A stretch of DNA of 64,000 nucleotides from a virus. Both the position numbers and the translations under genes were made by a program. The notes beneath the pieces were generated by a model that saw only the letters and a list, made by a program, of their open reading frames with translations, ran no database searches and was not told the DNA's origin. Each line of letters starts with the position of its first letter. The first letter of the stretch is position 1. Shown in pieces: positions 16,714 to 24,888 of this stretch. The stretch is from IMG/VR virus record IMGVR_UViG_3300031772_000003, positions 62,001 to 126,000 of that record; one strand, given 5' to 3'.

Positions 16714-16983
16714 CTACTTGGCCCCCACCTTCCCCTTCTGAGATTTGCTCCGCTTCTCCCTGTAGGTCGGAACCTTACACTCGCGGTCCGCCATATTGCG
16801 GCGCGGTGCCCAGACACACTCCAGAACCCCCGCCCCGACAGCGGCGCGGACCCGCTGCCTCATCGCCTCATGGGCTGTATCTGCTGCTCGCGAAAGTTCC
16901 ACGACGGTAAACCCCCCGGAATCAGCCTGCGGCTTCCGAGCCTTCTCCAAGGTCCGCAGCAGCGTCAACACATCCATTGCCAT
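16714..16983 (-). CDS. Putative winged-helix DNA-binding protein, 89 aa
   Basis: Helices around FTVVELSRAADTAHEAMRQR and AVGAGVLECV resemble a winged-helix arrangement, followed by a very basic tail. It could be a small transcription factor, but the match is only structural pattern by eye. Start with GGAG upstream. Confidence 0.45.
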   Translation of the reverse strand: MAMDVLTLLRTLEKARKPQADSGGFTVVELSRAADTAHEAMRQRVRAAVGAGVLECVWAPRRNMADRECKVPTYREKRSKSQKGKVGAK

Positions 16984-17011
16984 TTCGCTATCTCCTCGGT
17001 TCTATCCTCCC

Positions 17012-18145
17012 CTATCCCATAGTCGCCGGCACGATGTCATCAGGCACGGCCCCAAAACCGTGCGGCACCTCAGTCGCGCCCTTGAGGCTCAGCGGCAGCG
17101 TCCACGAGTAGGCCCGACGCTCCGATGTGAGATAGAGCCACTGCTTCGGTTCCGCGAAGGCCCCCATCTCGTCCATCGCCCACGGCCCCGTGGGGCACAT
17201 CGCGCCGTTGATAAACATCAGGTCTTCGAGCAGGTTGGATTGGTGGAAATGGCCGAACTCAATAATCGCCAACCCCTCCTTCTCACGGGCTGCCTTCACC
17301 TGCCTGCTGAGATTCCGCAGGATGTCGCGCGAGAGCCCGTAGATGGGGAGGCCCGCAATGGAGTTGCCGCCCCTCACATGGTCGCCATGTGCCAGCAAGA
17401 CCTTGTGGCCCAGCCGCCTGAACGTGTAGAGCCTGCTGCCCGGAATCGTGATGCCAACGCGCCCGGGGGAGAGGCCACGCACGCCCAGAAGCGAAGCGAG
17501 CCAGCAGTAGATCAGCGTGTCGAGGTTCTCCTCGACGTGGCGCTTCGATTGCGGCTTGTCGTGGAGCCGCCCGTGGTTCCCTGCGACGCACTTGATCTCG
17601 ATGTGCTCGAAGTGTTCGAGCAGCAACAACACTGCTTGGTAAAGGACCCATGAGGTCTGGGCCACCGCGGGAACCGTGGCGAACTCATTGGTGACCTCAT
17701 CATCGAGACGCAACTTACCGTGGGTAATGTCACCCATCAAATCGAGGTGCAGGGTAGAGAGGCCGTAGAGGGGGCGCAGTTCCTCGATCTTGCGGATCAC
17801 GTCGCGGCAGAGGACCCAAAGGGACGAGCAGAACCGGCCGAAATCATACTGGGTCAGTCCATCGGTCTGAGCCTGGGTCCACCGCTCATTGGCGTGGCAG
17901 TCCCCCAGGAGCAGCACCGCATCCATCCGCTCCAGCTTCGGCGTCCCAGAGGCACGCAACTTCCGCGGCATCGGTAGGGTCGGGGCCGCCGCAGCAAACT
18001 CCTGGGCCAGTCTCTTCCAGTCCCCTGACTGCCCCGAGAGCGTTGCGTTCTCACGCCGAAGCCGGCGCACCTCGGCAGCCAGGGCCGCCTGCCCCGAGGC
18101 ATCCGCAACCGCGGCGATACGGCGGGCTTCATTATTCTTGGGCAT
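17012..18145 (-). CDS. Calcineurin-like metallophosphoesterase
   Basis: 377 aa. An N-terminal coiled coil (about 1-50) precedes the phosphoesterase domain with motifs GDCHAN (81), GD (138-139), GNHGR (189-193), HGD (253-255) and GHFH (298-301), the full di-metal set. Similar phage proteins hydrolyse phosphoesters in nucleic acids or nucleotides; the substrate is unknown. The ATG at 18145 with GGAG nine bases upstream is chosen; the longer frame upstream overlaps the membrane protein gene. Confidence 0.87.
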   Translation of the reverse strand: MPKNNEARRIAAVADASGQAALAAEVRRLRRENATLSGQSGDWKRLAQEFAAAAPTLPMPRKLRASGTPKLERMDAVLLLGDCHANERWTQAQTDGLTQYDFGRFCSSLWVLCRDVIRKIEELRPLYGLSTLHLDLMGDITHGKLRLDDEVTNEFATVPAVAQTSWVLYQAVLLLLEHFEHIEIKCVAGNHGRLHDKPQSKRHVEENLDTLIYCWLASLLGVRGLSPGRVGITIPGSRLYTFRRLGHKVLLAHGDHVRGGNSIAGLPIYGLSRDILRNLSRQVKAAREKEGLAIIEFGHFHQSNLLEDLMFINGAMCPTGPWAMDEMGAFAEPKQWLYLTSERRAYSWTLPLSLKGATEVPHGFGAVPDDIVPATMG

Positions 18146-18410
18146 CAATTCTTCTCCTGGGCGTTCCCGCCCGCGCTCCCAATCCCCCACCAACCGAAAA
18201 AAGGACCACAGGCAACCAGTGTCCATGTGCGAGCGCCGCTGCGGCGTAGGCAAACACCAGGAGTGCCAGTATATCCTCCACGAAGACGATGAGGCCACAG
18301 AGGTTCCGCTGGCCCCGCATGAGAGCCTGTATGCGGTGCATAGAGAGCCACCAGCCGACGAAGCCAACCGCGGGCAGGCTGATTAGTACCAGGAGGCTGG
18401 GAAGATTCAT
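18132..18410 (-). CDS. Small two-helix membrane protein, holin-like
   Basis: 92 aa with two predicted membrane segments (LPSLLVLISLPAVGFVGWWL and LIVFVEDILALLVFAYAAAA) and a basic C terminus, the general form of a small holin. No lysis enzyme is adjacent except a 3D-domain gene 16 kb away, so holin is only a suggestion. ATG chosen for a GTGAGG SD. Confidence 0.55.
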   Translation of the reverse strand: MNLPSLLVLISLPAVGFVGWWLSMHRIQALMRGQRNLCGLIVFVEDILALLVFAYAAAALAHGHWLPVVLFSVGGGLGARAGTPRRRIDAQE

Positions 18411-18425
18411 TGGCGGCCTCACACA

Positions 18426-18659
18426 TCAAAGGGCTTCTACTAGAGGAGGCTGCTCCGAGAACCAGGGGCAGCGGGTCACCATCAACGCAAGCTCATTGTT
18501 CTTGCAGACCTCCAGAAGATTAGCGGCGATCCTACACTCCTGGGGGCATCGTGAGCAGTTGAGGCACAAGCATTGGTGCCGGCGCAGCATCTCCATCGGC
18601 ACATTGGTCCAGACCTCCACGCCTTGATGCTCCTGCTTCTCAAGCCTCAAATGGCCCAC
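18426..18659 (-). CDS. Cys-rich small protein, 77 aa
   Basis: A GTG start with GGAG upstream. The motif CLCLNCSRCPQEC plus further Cys suggests a zinc or Fe-S site. Not recognised. Confidence 0.55.
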   Translation of the reverse strand: MGHLRLEKQEHQGVEVWTNVPMEMLRRHQCLCLNCSRCPQECRIAANLLEVCKNNELALMVTRCPWFSEQPPLVEAL

Positions 18660-18670
18660 AAGCCATTCTC

Positions 18671-19018
18671 CTAGCCCTGTGGCAGGTAGAAGAACTGGAA
18701 CCCCCCGTCACTCAACGCCGTGAGCCGCTCGATCACGAGGGGGCCTTCATCATCATACCAATCCGCAGTGAGCGCTGCGACGGCTTGGATCTGCTGCTGA
18801 GACAGCACAGGGAAATGGTGCTGATTGAAGTCCCAGGGGCCAACACCGAGGGCCCTCGCCAAGTCCTTGGACTGTGCCGTGGTGACGCAGAAGACACAGC
18901 AGGCAAAAACGAGCGTACCGGGTTTGGTTTCGGCGTAGTAGTTATTGGCGTACTCAAGGTAGTTCTTCACGGCGGGGCTATAGGGGCCGAAGGCAACGAG
19001 TTGAGCATCCATACCCAT
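18671..19018 (-). CDS. Hypothetical protein, 115 aa
   Basis: The ATG at 19018 has AAGGA eight bases upstream and is 11 bases after the previous stop. Mixed alpha/beta with the stretch AKPGTLVFACCVFCV-like hydrophobic core (residues 30-45). Not recognised. Confidence 0.55.
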   Translation of the reverse strand: MGMDAQLVAFGPYSPAVKNYLEYANNYYAETKPGTLVFACCVFCVTTAQSKDLARALGVGPWDFNQHHFPVLSQQQIQAVAALTADWYDDEGPLVIERLTALSDGGFQFFYLPQG

Positions 19019-19029
19019 CAGCCACGTCC

Positions 19030-19365
19030 TTAAGAAGCCTCGGGTCTGCTGCATCGTTCTTCATGATCACACGCGATCGTGAGACGGACGTAGTTGATCG
19101 CGTCCAGATACGTGTCCCACACACCCTCATTTTGAGGCTTGCGATCATCCAAGTTCTGGAGGCGGTCGATCTTGAGGCACAAGAGGATCGCTGCCATCTG
19201 CGAGGGCCGAACAGTGGTGCGGAGCAGCGGCGAGATCATCGCGGCCATCCGCTTGAAGTTGCTGAGCTTATCGGCGGTGGCATAGTCGGCGCTCTTACGC
19301 CGCGAGAGTACCAACGCCTCCTGCTCTAACTGCGTGATGAGAGCCTCGAACTCCATCCCGGTCAT
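19030..19365 (-). CDS. DUF1599/Nmad1-like helical protein, 111 aa
   Basis: The pattern LSRRKSADYATADKLSNFK, then PSQMAAILLCLKIDRLQNL and WDTYLDAINYVRL, resembles phage helical proteins of the nucleotide-modification-associated (DUF1599-like) and MazG-related type. Such proteins may act on nucleotides. The ATG at 19365 has TAGGAGG and overlaps the previous stop (ATGA). Confidence 0.5.
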   Translation of the reverse strand: MTGMEFEALITQLEQEALVLSRRKSADYATADKLSNFKRMAAMISPLLRTTVRPSQMAAILLCLKIDRLQNLDDRKPQNEGVWDTYLDAINYVRLTIACDHEERCSRPEAS

Positions 19366-20168
19366 GCCGCCCCTCCTATCCGACCGATGCACTCACGATA
19401 GAGCCTCACGCAGTTCCCACAGTCCCGGCACAGCGGCGACTTGGGGGAGCCGCAGAGATGGATGAGCCCCGAGCGGCCCACACGATACTGAATATCAGAT
19501 GTGACCTGCAATTGCCGCTGTCCCAACAGGGACCAGTAGGAGTTGAGGATGTGGGCCTTATGCCCATACTCTACCCACAGTAACACCGGGGGGATCATCC
19601 GGGCATCGGTGTACCGCATCGCCGTGAGCAGCACAGGGACGCCTTGGGCGACGTAGTGGTCGGCTAACGCAACCAAGGTATTCATCTCCCATGAGTTGAA
19701 CCTGATCCTCACCGCCATGACGTTGGGCGGGCAGTCTACGAACAGGGGGATGCGCCCGTTGCAGGTGAACACCACGGGGCCGGGGAAATCAAAGCGCGGT
19801 ATCGAGGTGTTCCAGTAAGGCTGCCTGTAGTAGTACCTGGCCATCTCAATCAGGGTCCCGCGCGTGAACATGATGGCTTTGTCAGCGGGTAGGCCGAGGT
19901 CAGGCAGCAACCAGTGGCCCTGTGGCAGCCTGATCTTGCCGTCTTGGTTACTGTCATGGCCATCATTGATCCTGCAGATTTTTCCCTCGGCCTCCTCGGG
20001 TGAGGGGAATCGGCTGTAGCGGACCGACTCGTAGTAGCCTGGAGCGTTGAAGTAACAGCAGGGGCAAGGTGCAGCCTGCATCGGCGTACCCCCACCGGGG
20101 CATGGCCCGATCTGGGGTCTGCATGTCACGATCTCACTGCCTGCGGTCTTGGGGTTCTCTGTCAACAC
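19362..20168 (-). CDS. Cys-rich hypothetical protein, 268 aa
   Basis: A GTG start with AAAGGAG overlaps the methyltransferase end by 35 bases. Cys pairs lie near the N terminus (CPCCYF) and C terminus (CGSPKSPLCRDCGNC), enclosing an alpha/beta core (NTLVALADHYVAQGVPVLL) with a beta-rich look. The Cys layout and core hint at a divergent Fe-S or radical SAM-like fold, but the canonical CxxxCxxC is absent. Function unknown. Confidence 0.6.
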   Translation of the reverse strand: MLTENPKTAGSEIVTCRPQIGPCPGGGTPMQAAPCPCCYFNAPGYYESVRYSRFPSPEEAEGKICRINDGHDSNQDGKIRLPQGHWLLPDLGLPADKAIMFTRGTLIEMARYYYRQPYWNTSIPRFDFPGPVVFTCNGRIPLFVDCPPNVMAVRIRFNSWEMNTLVALADHYVAQGVPVLLTAMRYTDARMIPPVLLWVEYGHKAHILNSYWSLLGQRQLQVTSDIQYRVGRSGLIHLCGSPKSPLCRDCGNCVRLYRECIGRIGGAA

Positions 20169-20778
20169 TTGCCGCTCCTTTCAGGCGTGCCACAGACCCA
20201 GCGAATACTGTGGGGTCCACCTCCATCCCAATACACTGTCGCCCCGTCTCCAAGCACGCCATGGCAGTCGTTCCACCACCCAAAAACGGATCACACACTA
20301 ACTCGCCGGGCTCGGTGAGGTTGGTGATCCAATGAGCGAACCAGTAGACCGGTTGCCCCCACTTGTGGTAGCGCTTGTCTTTGCCCCCACCCAGGATGAG
20401 GTCAAACGGCGTCCGGGTGCCTTTGCGTTCGGTCTTGACAAACCACACCGCAGGCTTCCACATGACCGTAACCCACTTGCCGGGCAGCCTCTTATAGGCC
20501 GTATGGCGCATCCCCCCAACCCACCAGTATCGTAGACCTGATGCCCGCAGCACATCGAGAATATCAGGTAGAATGACGTGCCCCGTGAGGGCAACCAACG
20601 AGCGGCCTGGCTTGAGGAGCCTGTAGGCTTGGGCTGCGAACGGTGCCCATACCGGCAGGTCATCTACGCGGTAGGGTGGGTCGGTCAGGAACATGTCAAT
20701 ACTGTCGCTCGCCATCCGTTCCAGCAACGGAACGCAGTCAGAGCAGTAGAGCTTGAGGCCGCCGCGCTCCCATGACAT
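20134..20778 (-). CDS. DNA methyltransferase (DPPYR), 214 aa
   Basis: The catalytic DPPY lies about residue 34 and the SAM motif DPFLGGGTT near residue 180, with AKAYRLLKPG-type segment between, as in beta-class phage methylases. It is compact, so the target-recognition region is short. The ATG at 20778 overlaps near the upstream stop; the SD is moderate. Confidence 0.88.
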   Translation of the reverse strand: MSWERGGLKLYCSDCVPLLERMASDSIDMFLTDPPYRVDDLPVWAPFAAQAYRLLKPGRSLVALTGHVILPDILDVLRASGLRYWWVGGMRHTAYKRLPGKWVTVMWKPAVWFVKTERKGTRTPFDLILGGGKDKRYHKWGQPVYWFAHWITNLTEPGELVCDPFLGGGTTAMACLETGRQCIGMEVDPTVFAGSVARLKGAASVDREPQDRRQ

Positions 20779-20779
20779 C

Positions 20780-21115
20780 TCAGCCAAGCCTCTGCTCCTC
20801 TCGCTCAACCTTCAACCTAGCGATAGCCGCCGCCCTGACTTCGGGGGCGACGACGGCACAGCGGCTCTTGTAGTTCTCGTGGCAGAACCAGCAGGTGAGC
20901 CCGGCGCGCCACGCCACGCCATCCAACCCTACGTCCACACCACAAAAGCGGCACACCCCGATCTGGTGGTGCCACATCCGCCTGGCGATGCGGCGGGTCA
21001 GACGATACAGGCCCAGCCACAACGAGAGTCGCCGGCGGAGGCTGTGCCCCACCCACTGGCCACGAGCATCAAACCGGGAGGGGCTGTATTTCCGCAACTC
21101 GCGCCACTTGCTCAC
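20780..21115 (-). CDS. Zinc-finger-like basic protein, 111 aa
   Basis: CRFCG and CWFCH about 20 residues apart make a treble-clef-like zinc site, surrounded by Arg-rich helices, suggesting nucleic-acid binding. A GTG start overlaps the upstream stop (GTGA) with GAGGAAG as SD. Confidence 0.6.
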   Translation of the reverse strand: MSKWRELRKYSPSRFDARGQWVGHSLRRRLSLWLGLYRLTRRIARRMWHHQIGVCRFCGVDVGLDGVAWRAGLTCWFCHENYKSRCAVVAPEVRAAAIARLKVEREEQRLG

Positions 21116-21498
21116 CGCTTCCTCCTCCTTGCCCCCCGAAGCCACTCCTCCACGGTCTTGATTTCAACGCCCTCACCAGCGTCTCGGAGGAGGCGGCCCA
21201 CCCTGACCTCTACGGCGGCCCCATGTGACTTCCGCCAGCCTTTGAGCAGTGCCATACCGTCGCACCGGCAGATCGCGGCCACGTCTCGGCGCATGATCCG
21301 GCGGAACAATCCTCTAGGAAGGCCGGGCGTGAACTCATGGAGGTGGAGGAAGACCCTATCCATCTCGGGAGGACTGATTACCCGATAGCCTGCTTTACGG
21401 AGCTCGCGGGCCGCGGCGTCGAATGCGGGGTAGCCCCACTGCCGCTGGCCCCGAATTGGCCCAGAGAGGTACAGGAGCTTGGATCTGGCTCGTTTCAC
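21112..21498 (-). CDS. DUF4406 nucleoside deoxyribosyltransferase-like protein
   Basis: 128 aa. LYLSGPIRG, FDAAARELRKAGYRVISPPE, and DVAAICRCDGMALLKGW then SHGAAVEVRVGRLL match DUF4406, a family related to nucleoside 2-deoxyribosyltransferases and common in phages. Likely handles nucleosides or NAD-derived compounds; substrate unknown. Overlaps both neighbours by four bases. Confidence 0.82.
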   Translation of the reverse strand: MKRARSKLLYLSGPIRGQRQWGYPAFDAAARELRKAGYRVISPPEMDRVFLHLHEFTPGLPRGLFRRIMRRDVAAICRCDGMALLKGWRKSHGAAVEVRVGRLLRDAGEGVEIKTVEEWLRGARRRKR

Positions 21499-21740
21499 TG
21501 TGGTTTCCTAATGCGTAGCCACCGTTTATGAACCCACCTGTGGTCGCAGATGAGGCAGGCAAATCCATGTCCCGTAAAGGCGGACCAAAAGGTCAGCAAT
21601 TCAAGGCTAAGTGCGCGGCCTCCACACTTAGGGCAGGGGGGCCACCAAACTTGCGGGGACCAAATATCCTTGCTCTCTATCGTAGTCACAGACACTGCCC
21701 ATCCCCAATGGATGTTCAGTTCCACCAGAGACCGTATCAC
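21495..21740 (-). CDS. Zinc-ribbon protein, 81 aa
   Basis: CPKCGG and CLICDH pairs spaced about 28 residues apart form a zinc ribbon, followed by a basic C terminus. A GTG start overlaps the upstream stop as GTGA. Confidence 0.6.
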   Translation of the reverse strand: MIRSLVELNIHWGWAVSVTTIESKDIWSPQVWWPPCPKCGGRALSLELLTFWSAFTGHGFACLICDHRWVHKRWLRIRKPQ

Positions 21741-22192
21741 GACAGCGTGCTATCAGGTACAGTCGTCCCCTCTACTTGGGGCGCGACCTCGCGGGCCACG
21801 AAGGCTGCAACGTCTGGGCCATAGGCCCCAGGGAGAGGATCAGTGGGCAGGAGATCGCGGACCCAGCGCCAGCCTGTTTCGGGGGGCATCTGAACAAGAG
21901 CCTCGGCCTCACCCACCATGTTCCCAAGTTCCACGCTCTCCGGTGGCATCACCCTAGCTACTTTGGGCTTGGGTTTCCCGGTCCAGGAAAGGGTACAGAT
22001 CAACAGCCTGTTGTTGGCATCGCCCCATACAGTAACGCGCTTGTGGAAGCAGCCCCAACGCCTGACGGTATAGATGCCAGGCTGCATCGGCAACCATTGC
22101 TGGCCCTCACTACCAACCCATCGAGCCAACCAGAGACAGATCGGTCGGGGGGCGCGGTAGACTTCCTCGACGGTGTATTTGTGAAACTGCAT
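21737..22192 (-). CDS. Hypothetical protein, 151 aa
   Basis: The ATG at 22192 has GAGGAG seven bases upstream. N-terminal half Trp/Arg-rich beta (YTVRRWGCFHKRVTVWGD). No motif recognised. Confidence 0.6.
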   Translation of the reverse strand: MQFHKYTVEEVYRAPRPICLWLARWVGSEGQQWLPMQPGIYTVRRWGCFHKRVTVWGDANNRLLICTLSWTGKPKPKVARVMPPESVELGNMVGEAEALVQMPPETGWRWVRDLLPTDPLPGAYGPDVAAFVAREVAPQVEGTTVPDSTLS

Positions 22193-22217
22193 CACCATTC
22201 TCCTCAAAGAGTGTTTT

Positions 22218-22244
22218 CGTATCCTCCCCTATGGGGAGGATACG
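22218..22244 (-). terminator. 12-bp hairpin at a gene end
   Basis: Perfect 12-bp arms (cgtatcctcccc / ggggaggatacg) with a 3-base loop. The loop holds the TAG stop of the small gene upstream. In the minus-strand RNA it is followed by AAAACACTCTTT rather than a U-run, so it is an imperfect terminator, an attenuator, or a structure near the next SD. Confidence 0.5.
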
Positions 22245-22381
22245 AGAGATACCCAGGCTTGGTTGCTCTCAAGATAGTGACCGCACCATTTGTTGTACCT
22301 CACAGCAGCGAGTAGCTCCGTATACGCTGCCTCGTCCGATACGGCTCTGTAGACTAGACACTCTGAAATTGGGGTACTCAT
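22229..22381 (-). CDS. Small protein, 50 aa
   Basis: The ATG has GGAG six bases upstream and overlaps the previous TAG region. The sequence (residues 9-35, LVYRAVSDEAAYTELLAA) looks natural and helical. Its stop lies inside the hairpin loop. Not recognised. Confidence 0.6.
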   Translation of the reverse strand: MSTPISECLVYRAVSDEAAYTELLAAVRYNKWCGHYLESNQAWVSLVSSP

Positions 22382-22384
22382 ATG

Positions 22385-22672
22385 CTACTCCACGGGACAC
22401 TTGCTCACGGCTCGGGGGCTCGTTGCTTTCCTCCACGCATCATTCATGTCCTTGATGAACCTACGTTCAAGGGAATCGCCTTCAATCCCAGTATCGGGCC
22501 GCAGGAGCAGCATAGGGACATGGCCGCGTCCCCACGCCGCATGTTCTACGTCCCGTGCCTGCTTCAGGGTATGGACGGTCTTCACGCCCCCATAAGGCCG
22601 CCATGTCCCGCCCCAGACCGATCCCTGCATCTCCTGGAAGCGAGCAGTGGGCATCCGTTTGGCCTTCCTCAT
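22385..22672 (-). CDS. Hypothetical protein, 95 aa
   Basis: The ATG at 22672 (AAGAG upstream) begins a basic N terminus, then a helical segment with Trp and Arg. A long upstream extension overlaps the previous gene and is rejected. Not recognised. Confidence 0.5.
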   Translation of the reverse strand: MRKAKRMPTARFQEMQGSVWGGTWRPYGGVKTVHTLKQARDVEHAAWGRGHVPMLLLRPDTGIEGDSLERRFIKDMNDAWRKATSPRAVSKCPVE

Positions 22673-22682
22673 CAGGTTCTCT

Positions 22683-23492
22683 TCACGCGAGCCGTCGTGA
22701 CTGGCAAAGTGACCGCAGACGGTCGCACCATGCGCAAATGGACACGGGACAGAGCGTACCATCCACGACAGCAACGATGTTCCGACCCCTAAGATTAGAA
22801 TCATAATGCTCAAGGGTACAGAGGCCGGCCCTTGAGCGTTGGGCAGTGGCCCCCGAATCATCCGCCTCCAACTCCACAACGACAACGGGGTCCGGGCTTG
22901 GGATGCCCGTTGGCCCTGTGGGGCCACCTGAGCATCCTACGGTCCCTGTTGGGCCTGTACTACCCGTGTGCAGGATCGGGGTGCCGCAGCAGGAGCACAG
23001 CCGCCTCAGACACCCTACATCGATTGCCCCACGACCCCCTGCGGAGCGGACGCCATCAGGGCACCCCTCACCACAGGGTGCCACAAGCCAGTGGGGATCA
23101 ACGTGGATGTCCACGGCATCGGGTGGGAACGTAGCAGGAGACGCGGGCTCCAGCACGGTGCCTTTGGTCCCCACGGGAATCTTGATGTGGGCGCTGTACT
23201 TTCGCTCACCCTCAATGAACTCCACCCGATCACCCACGGCGAAGCCGGAGGGGTAGACGTAGGGCTCTTTCGGTTTCCTGCTGGGCTTCTTGACCAGCTT
23301 CTTGTTAGAGCATAACTCAAGCACCGTTGCGGGGAGATGCCGCTGTAACTCATGGATCAAGAACGAGACAACCTCCGAGGTCGCGTCAATTTGGAGGGTG
23401 TCCCACATCTCCTGAGCGCACTCATCATTGAGATTGACCCCGAAAGGCACCCTTACATTGCCACACACCAGTTCAATCGGGATTCGGGACAT
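22683..23492 (-). CDS. Protein with Gly-Pro-Thr collagen-like stretch, 269 aa
   Basis: The N-terminal 80 residues are an alpha/beta segment; residues about 85-140 resemble an SH3-like barrel (VGDRVEFIEG, VGTKGTVLEP). Then comes a Cys-rich region and a short collagen-like GPTGxxG stretch (about 177-195) before a C-terminal domain with Cys pairs. Collagen-like repeats occur in phage tail proteins, but no other tail feature is present. Start with GGAAGG. Confidence 0.55.
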   Translation of the reverse strand: MSRIPIELVCGNVRVPFGVNLNDECAQEMWDTLQIDATSEVVSFLIHELQRHLPATVLELCSNKKLVKKPSRKPKEPYVYPSGFAVGDRVEFIEGERKYSAHIKIPVGTKGTVLEPASPATFPPDAVDIHVDPHWLVAPCGEGCPDGVRSAGGRGAIDVGCLRRLCSCCGTPILHTGSTGPTGTVGCSGGPTGPTGIPSPDPVVVVELEADDSGATAQRSRAGLCTLEHYDSNLRGRNIVAVVDGTLCPVSICAWCDRLRSLCQSRRLA

Positions 23493-24753
23493 TACTTGCG
23501 TTCCTTCCTAAAACACGGTGATGCCACGTCGCCTTATCCCGGAACTTGGCGACGAGGCGGGTCTGCCACGCCTTGAGTTCGGCATTGGTCAGTGCCTCCG
23601 TGAGCCAAAAGTCGTTTGAGCACTCATCAGTCGTCCCCCACGCCACATCCTTGAACCGGGCAGGGTCGGCCTTGTAGACCGCGGTGCCGGGGTAGGGGCA
23701 GAAGAGCGTGAAGCTGTACTCATCGAGGTCGAGGCCAGCCGCGAACTCCTCGGTGTCCAGCAGGGTCTCGTTGGTCTCTCCGGGCAACCCAATGAGGAAG
23801 TAGCCACGGACTTTGATGCCGGCGCGGTGAGCTAGCAGACGAGCCTTATAGATCATCTTGCGGGTCGTGCCCTTCCCACAGGACCGCAGGATCTCGGAGG
23901 CCCCGCTCTCCACACCAATCCCTACCGCTTCACAGCCAGCCTCCCGCATGAGGCTCATCATCTCGGCATCGACGGGGCCCGCATGGAGGTCGGCGAAGAA
24001 GGGGAGGCGGAAGTCCCGCTTGATCTTCCCGTGGCAGAACTCTTTGACCCATCGCTTGTCCACGTTCCAAGTGGCATCACAGAACCTGGCAAAGTCGAGC
24101 CTGTACTCCTCCGCCACGCTCTGCATCTCATCGAGTAGATCACCTACTGGGCGATGGATCATGTCGTGGCGGCCCAAGACTCTCTGGCCATCGGCACAGA
24201 AGATGCAGTGGTAGGGGCAACCCCTGTGGGCCTGGAACGAGGTGATCCGCTTACCCGTATCCTTCTGGGCTACGGCGATGTTCCGCTCGCACTTGATGAG
24301 CTTGCGGTCGGGCCAGGGGAGATCAGGCCATGATAAGATGCTGCGGGGGCCATAGGTGATCCGCAACTTAGCCCCCGGTTCAATGGGGCCTTGCCCCAAA
24401 ATACTCGACATGGCCTGCTCACCCTCCCCACAAACTACGTAATCAAAGTCCGTGCAGTCCTGTGGCACCGCTGAAGCATGGTAGCCCCCAATGACAGTCA
24501 GGGTATGGGGCGAAGCTTCCTTGATCTGCTTCGCAACGTCGCGGCACCACGCATAAGTAGGAGACGTTGCAGAGAACGCCACGACATCAGCCCCACAAGA
24601 AGCGTAGACGATCAGTGAGCGGTCATCGAAGCAGCCTTGGAAGAATCGGAGGTCAACATTGGGTACATGCTTGCGGAGGTAGGCCCCAATGTAGCCGAGC
24701 CCCAGGGCCTCCCAGGAGTTGAAGTAGGCACCGTGAACTAGGACGACGCGCAT
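23473..24753 (-). CDS. B12-binding radical SAM enzyme
   Basis: 426 aa. Residues 1-130 form a cobalamin-binding-like domain (LGLGYIGAYLR, GADVVAFSATSPT, VIGGYHAS); residues 170-350 form a radical SAM core with the 4Fe-4S cluster CxxxCxxC at C179, C183 and C186 (RGCPYHCIFC). Such enzymes carry out methylations or rearrangements of unactivated carbons. No neighbour suggests the substrate; sugar or tRNA modification is plausible. ATG with no conflict upstream. Confidence 0.9.
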   Translation of the reverse strand: MRVVLVHGAYFNSWEALGLGYIGAYLRKHVPNVDLRFFQGCFDDRSLIVYASCGADVVAFSATSPTYAWCRDVAKQIKEASPHTLTVIGGYHASAVPQDCTDFDYVVCGEGEQAMSSILGQGPIEPGAKLRITYGPRSILSWPDLPWPDRKLIKCERNIAVAQKDTGKRITSFQAHRGCPYHCIFCADGQRVLGRHDMIHRPVGDLLDEMQSVAEEYRLDFARFCDATWNVDKRWVKEFCHGKIKRDFRLPFFADLHAGPVDAEMMSLMREAGCEAVGIGVESGASEILRSCGKGTTRKMIYKARLLAHRAGIKVRGYFLIGLPGETNETLLDTEEFAAGLDLDEYSFTLFCPYPGTAVYKADPARFKDVAWGTTDECSNDFWLTEALTNAELKAWQTRLVAKFRDKATWHHRVLGRNASNVPNPD

Positions 24754-24759
24754 GGGCAG

Positions 24760-24888
24760 TCACTCCTCTGCCTTAACTTCCTTGACAGGAGATGCCACAA
24801 ACTTCACCATGTCCTCCGGCAGGTGCGTGTTGTGGAAGGGTGCATAATCGGGTGACACTTCAATGGTCCACTTACAGTTGAGCTTCAT
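24760..24888 (-). CDS. Small protein, 42 aa
   Basis: The ATG overlaps the previous stop (ATGA). The sequence (MKLNCKWTIEVSPDYAPFHN) looks like a small beta protein. Not recognised. Confidence 0.55.
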   Translation of the reverse strand: MKLNCKWTIEVSPDYAPFHNTHLPEDMVKFVASPVKEVKAEE

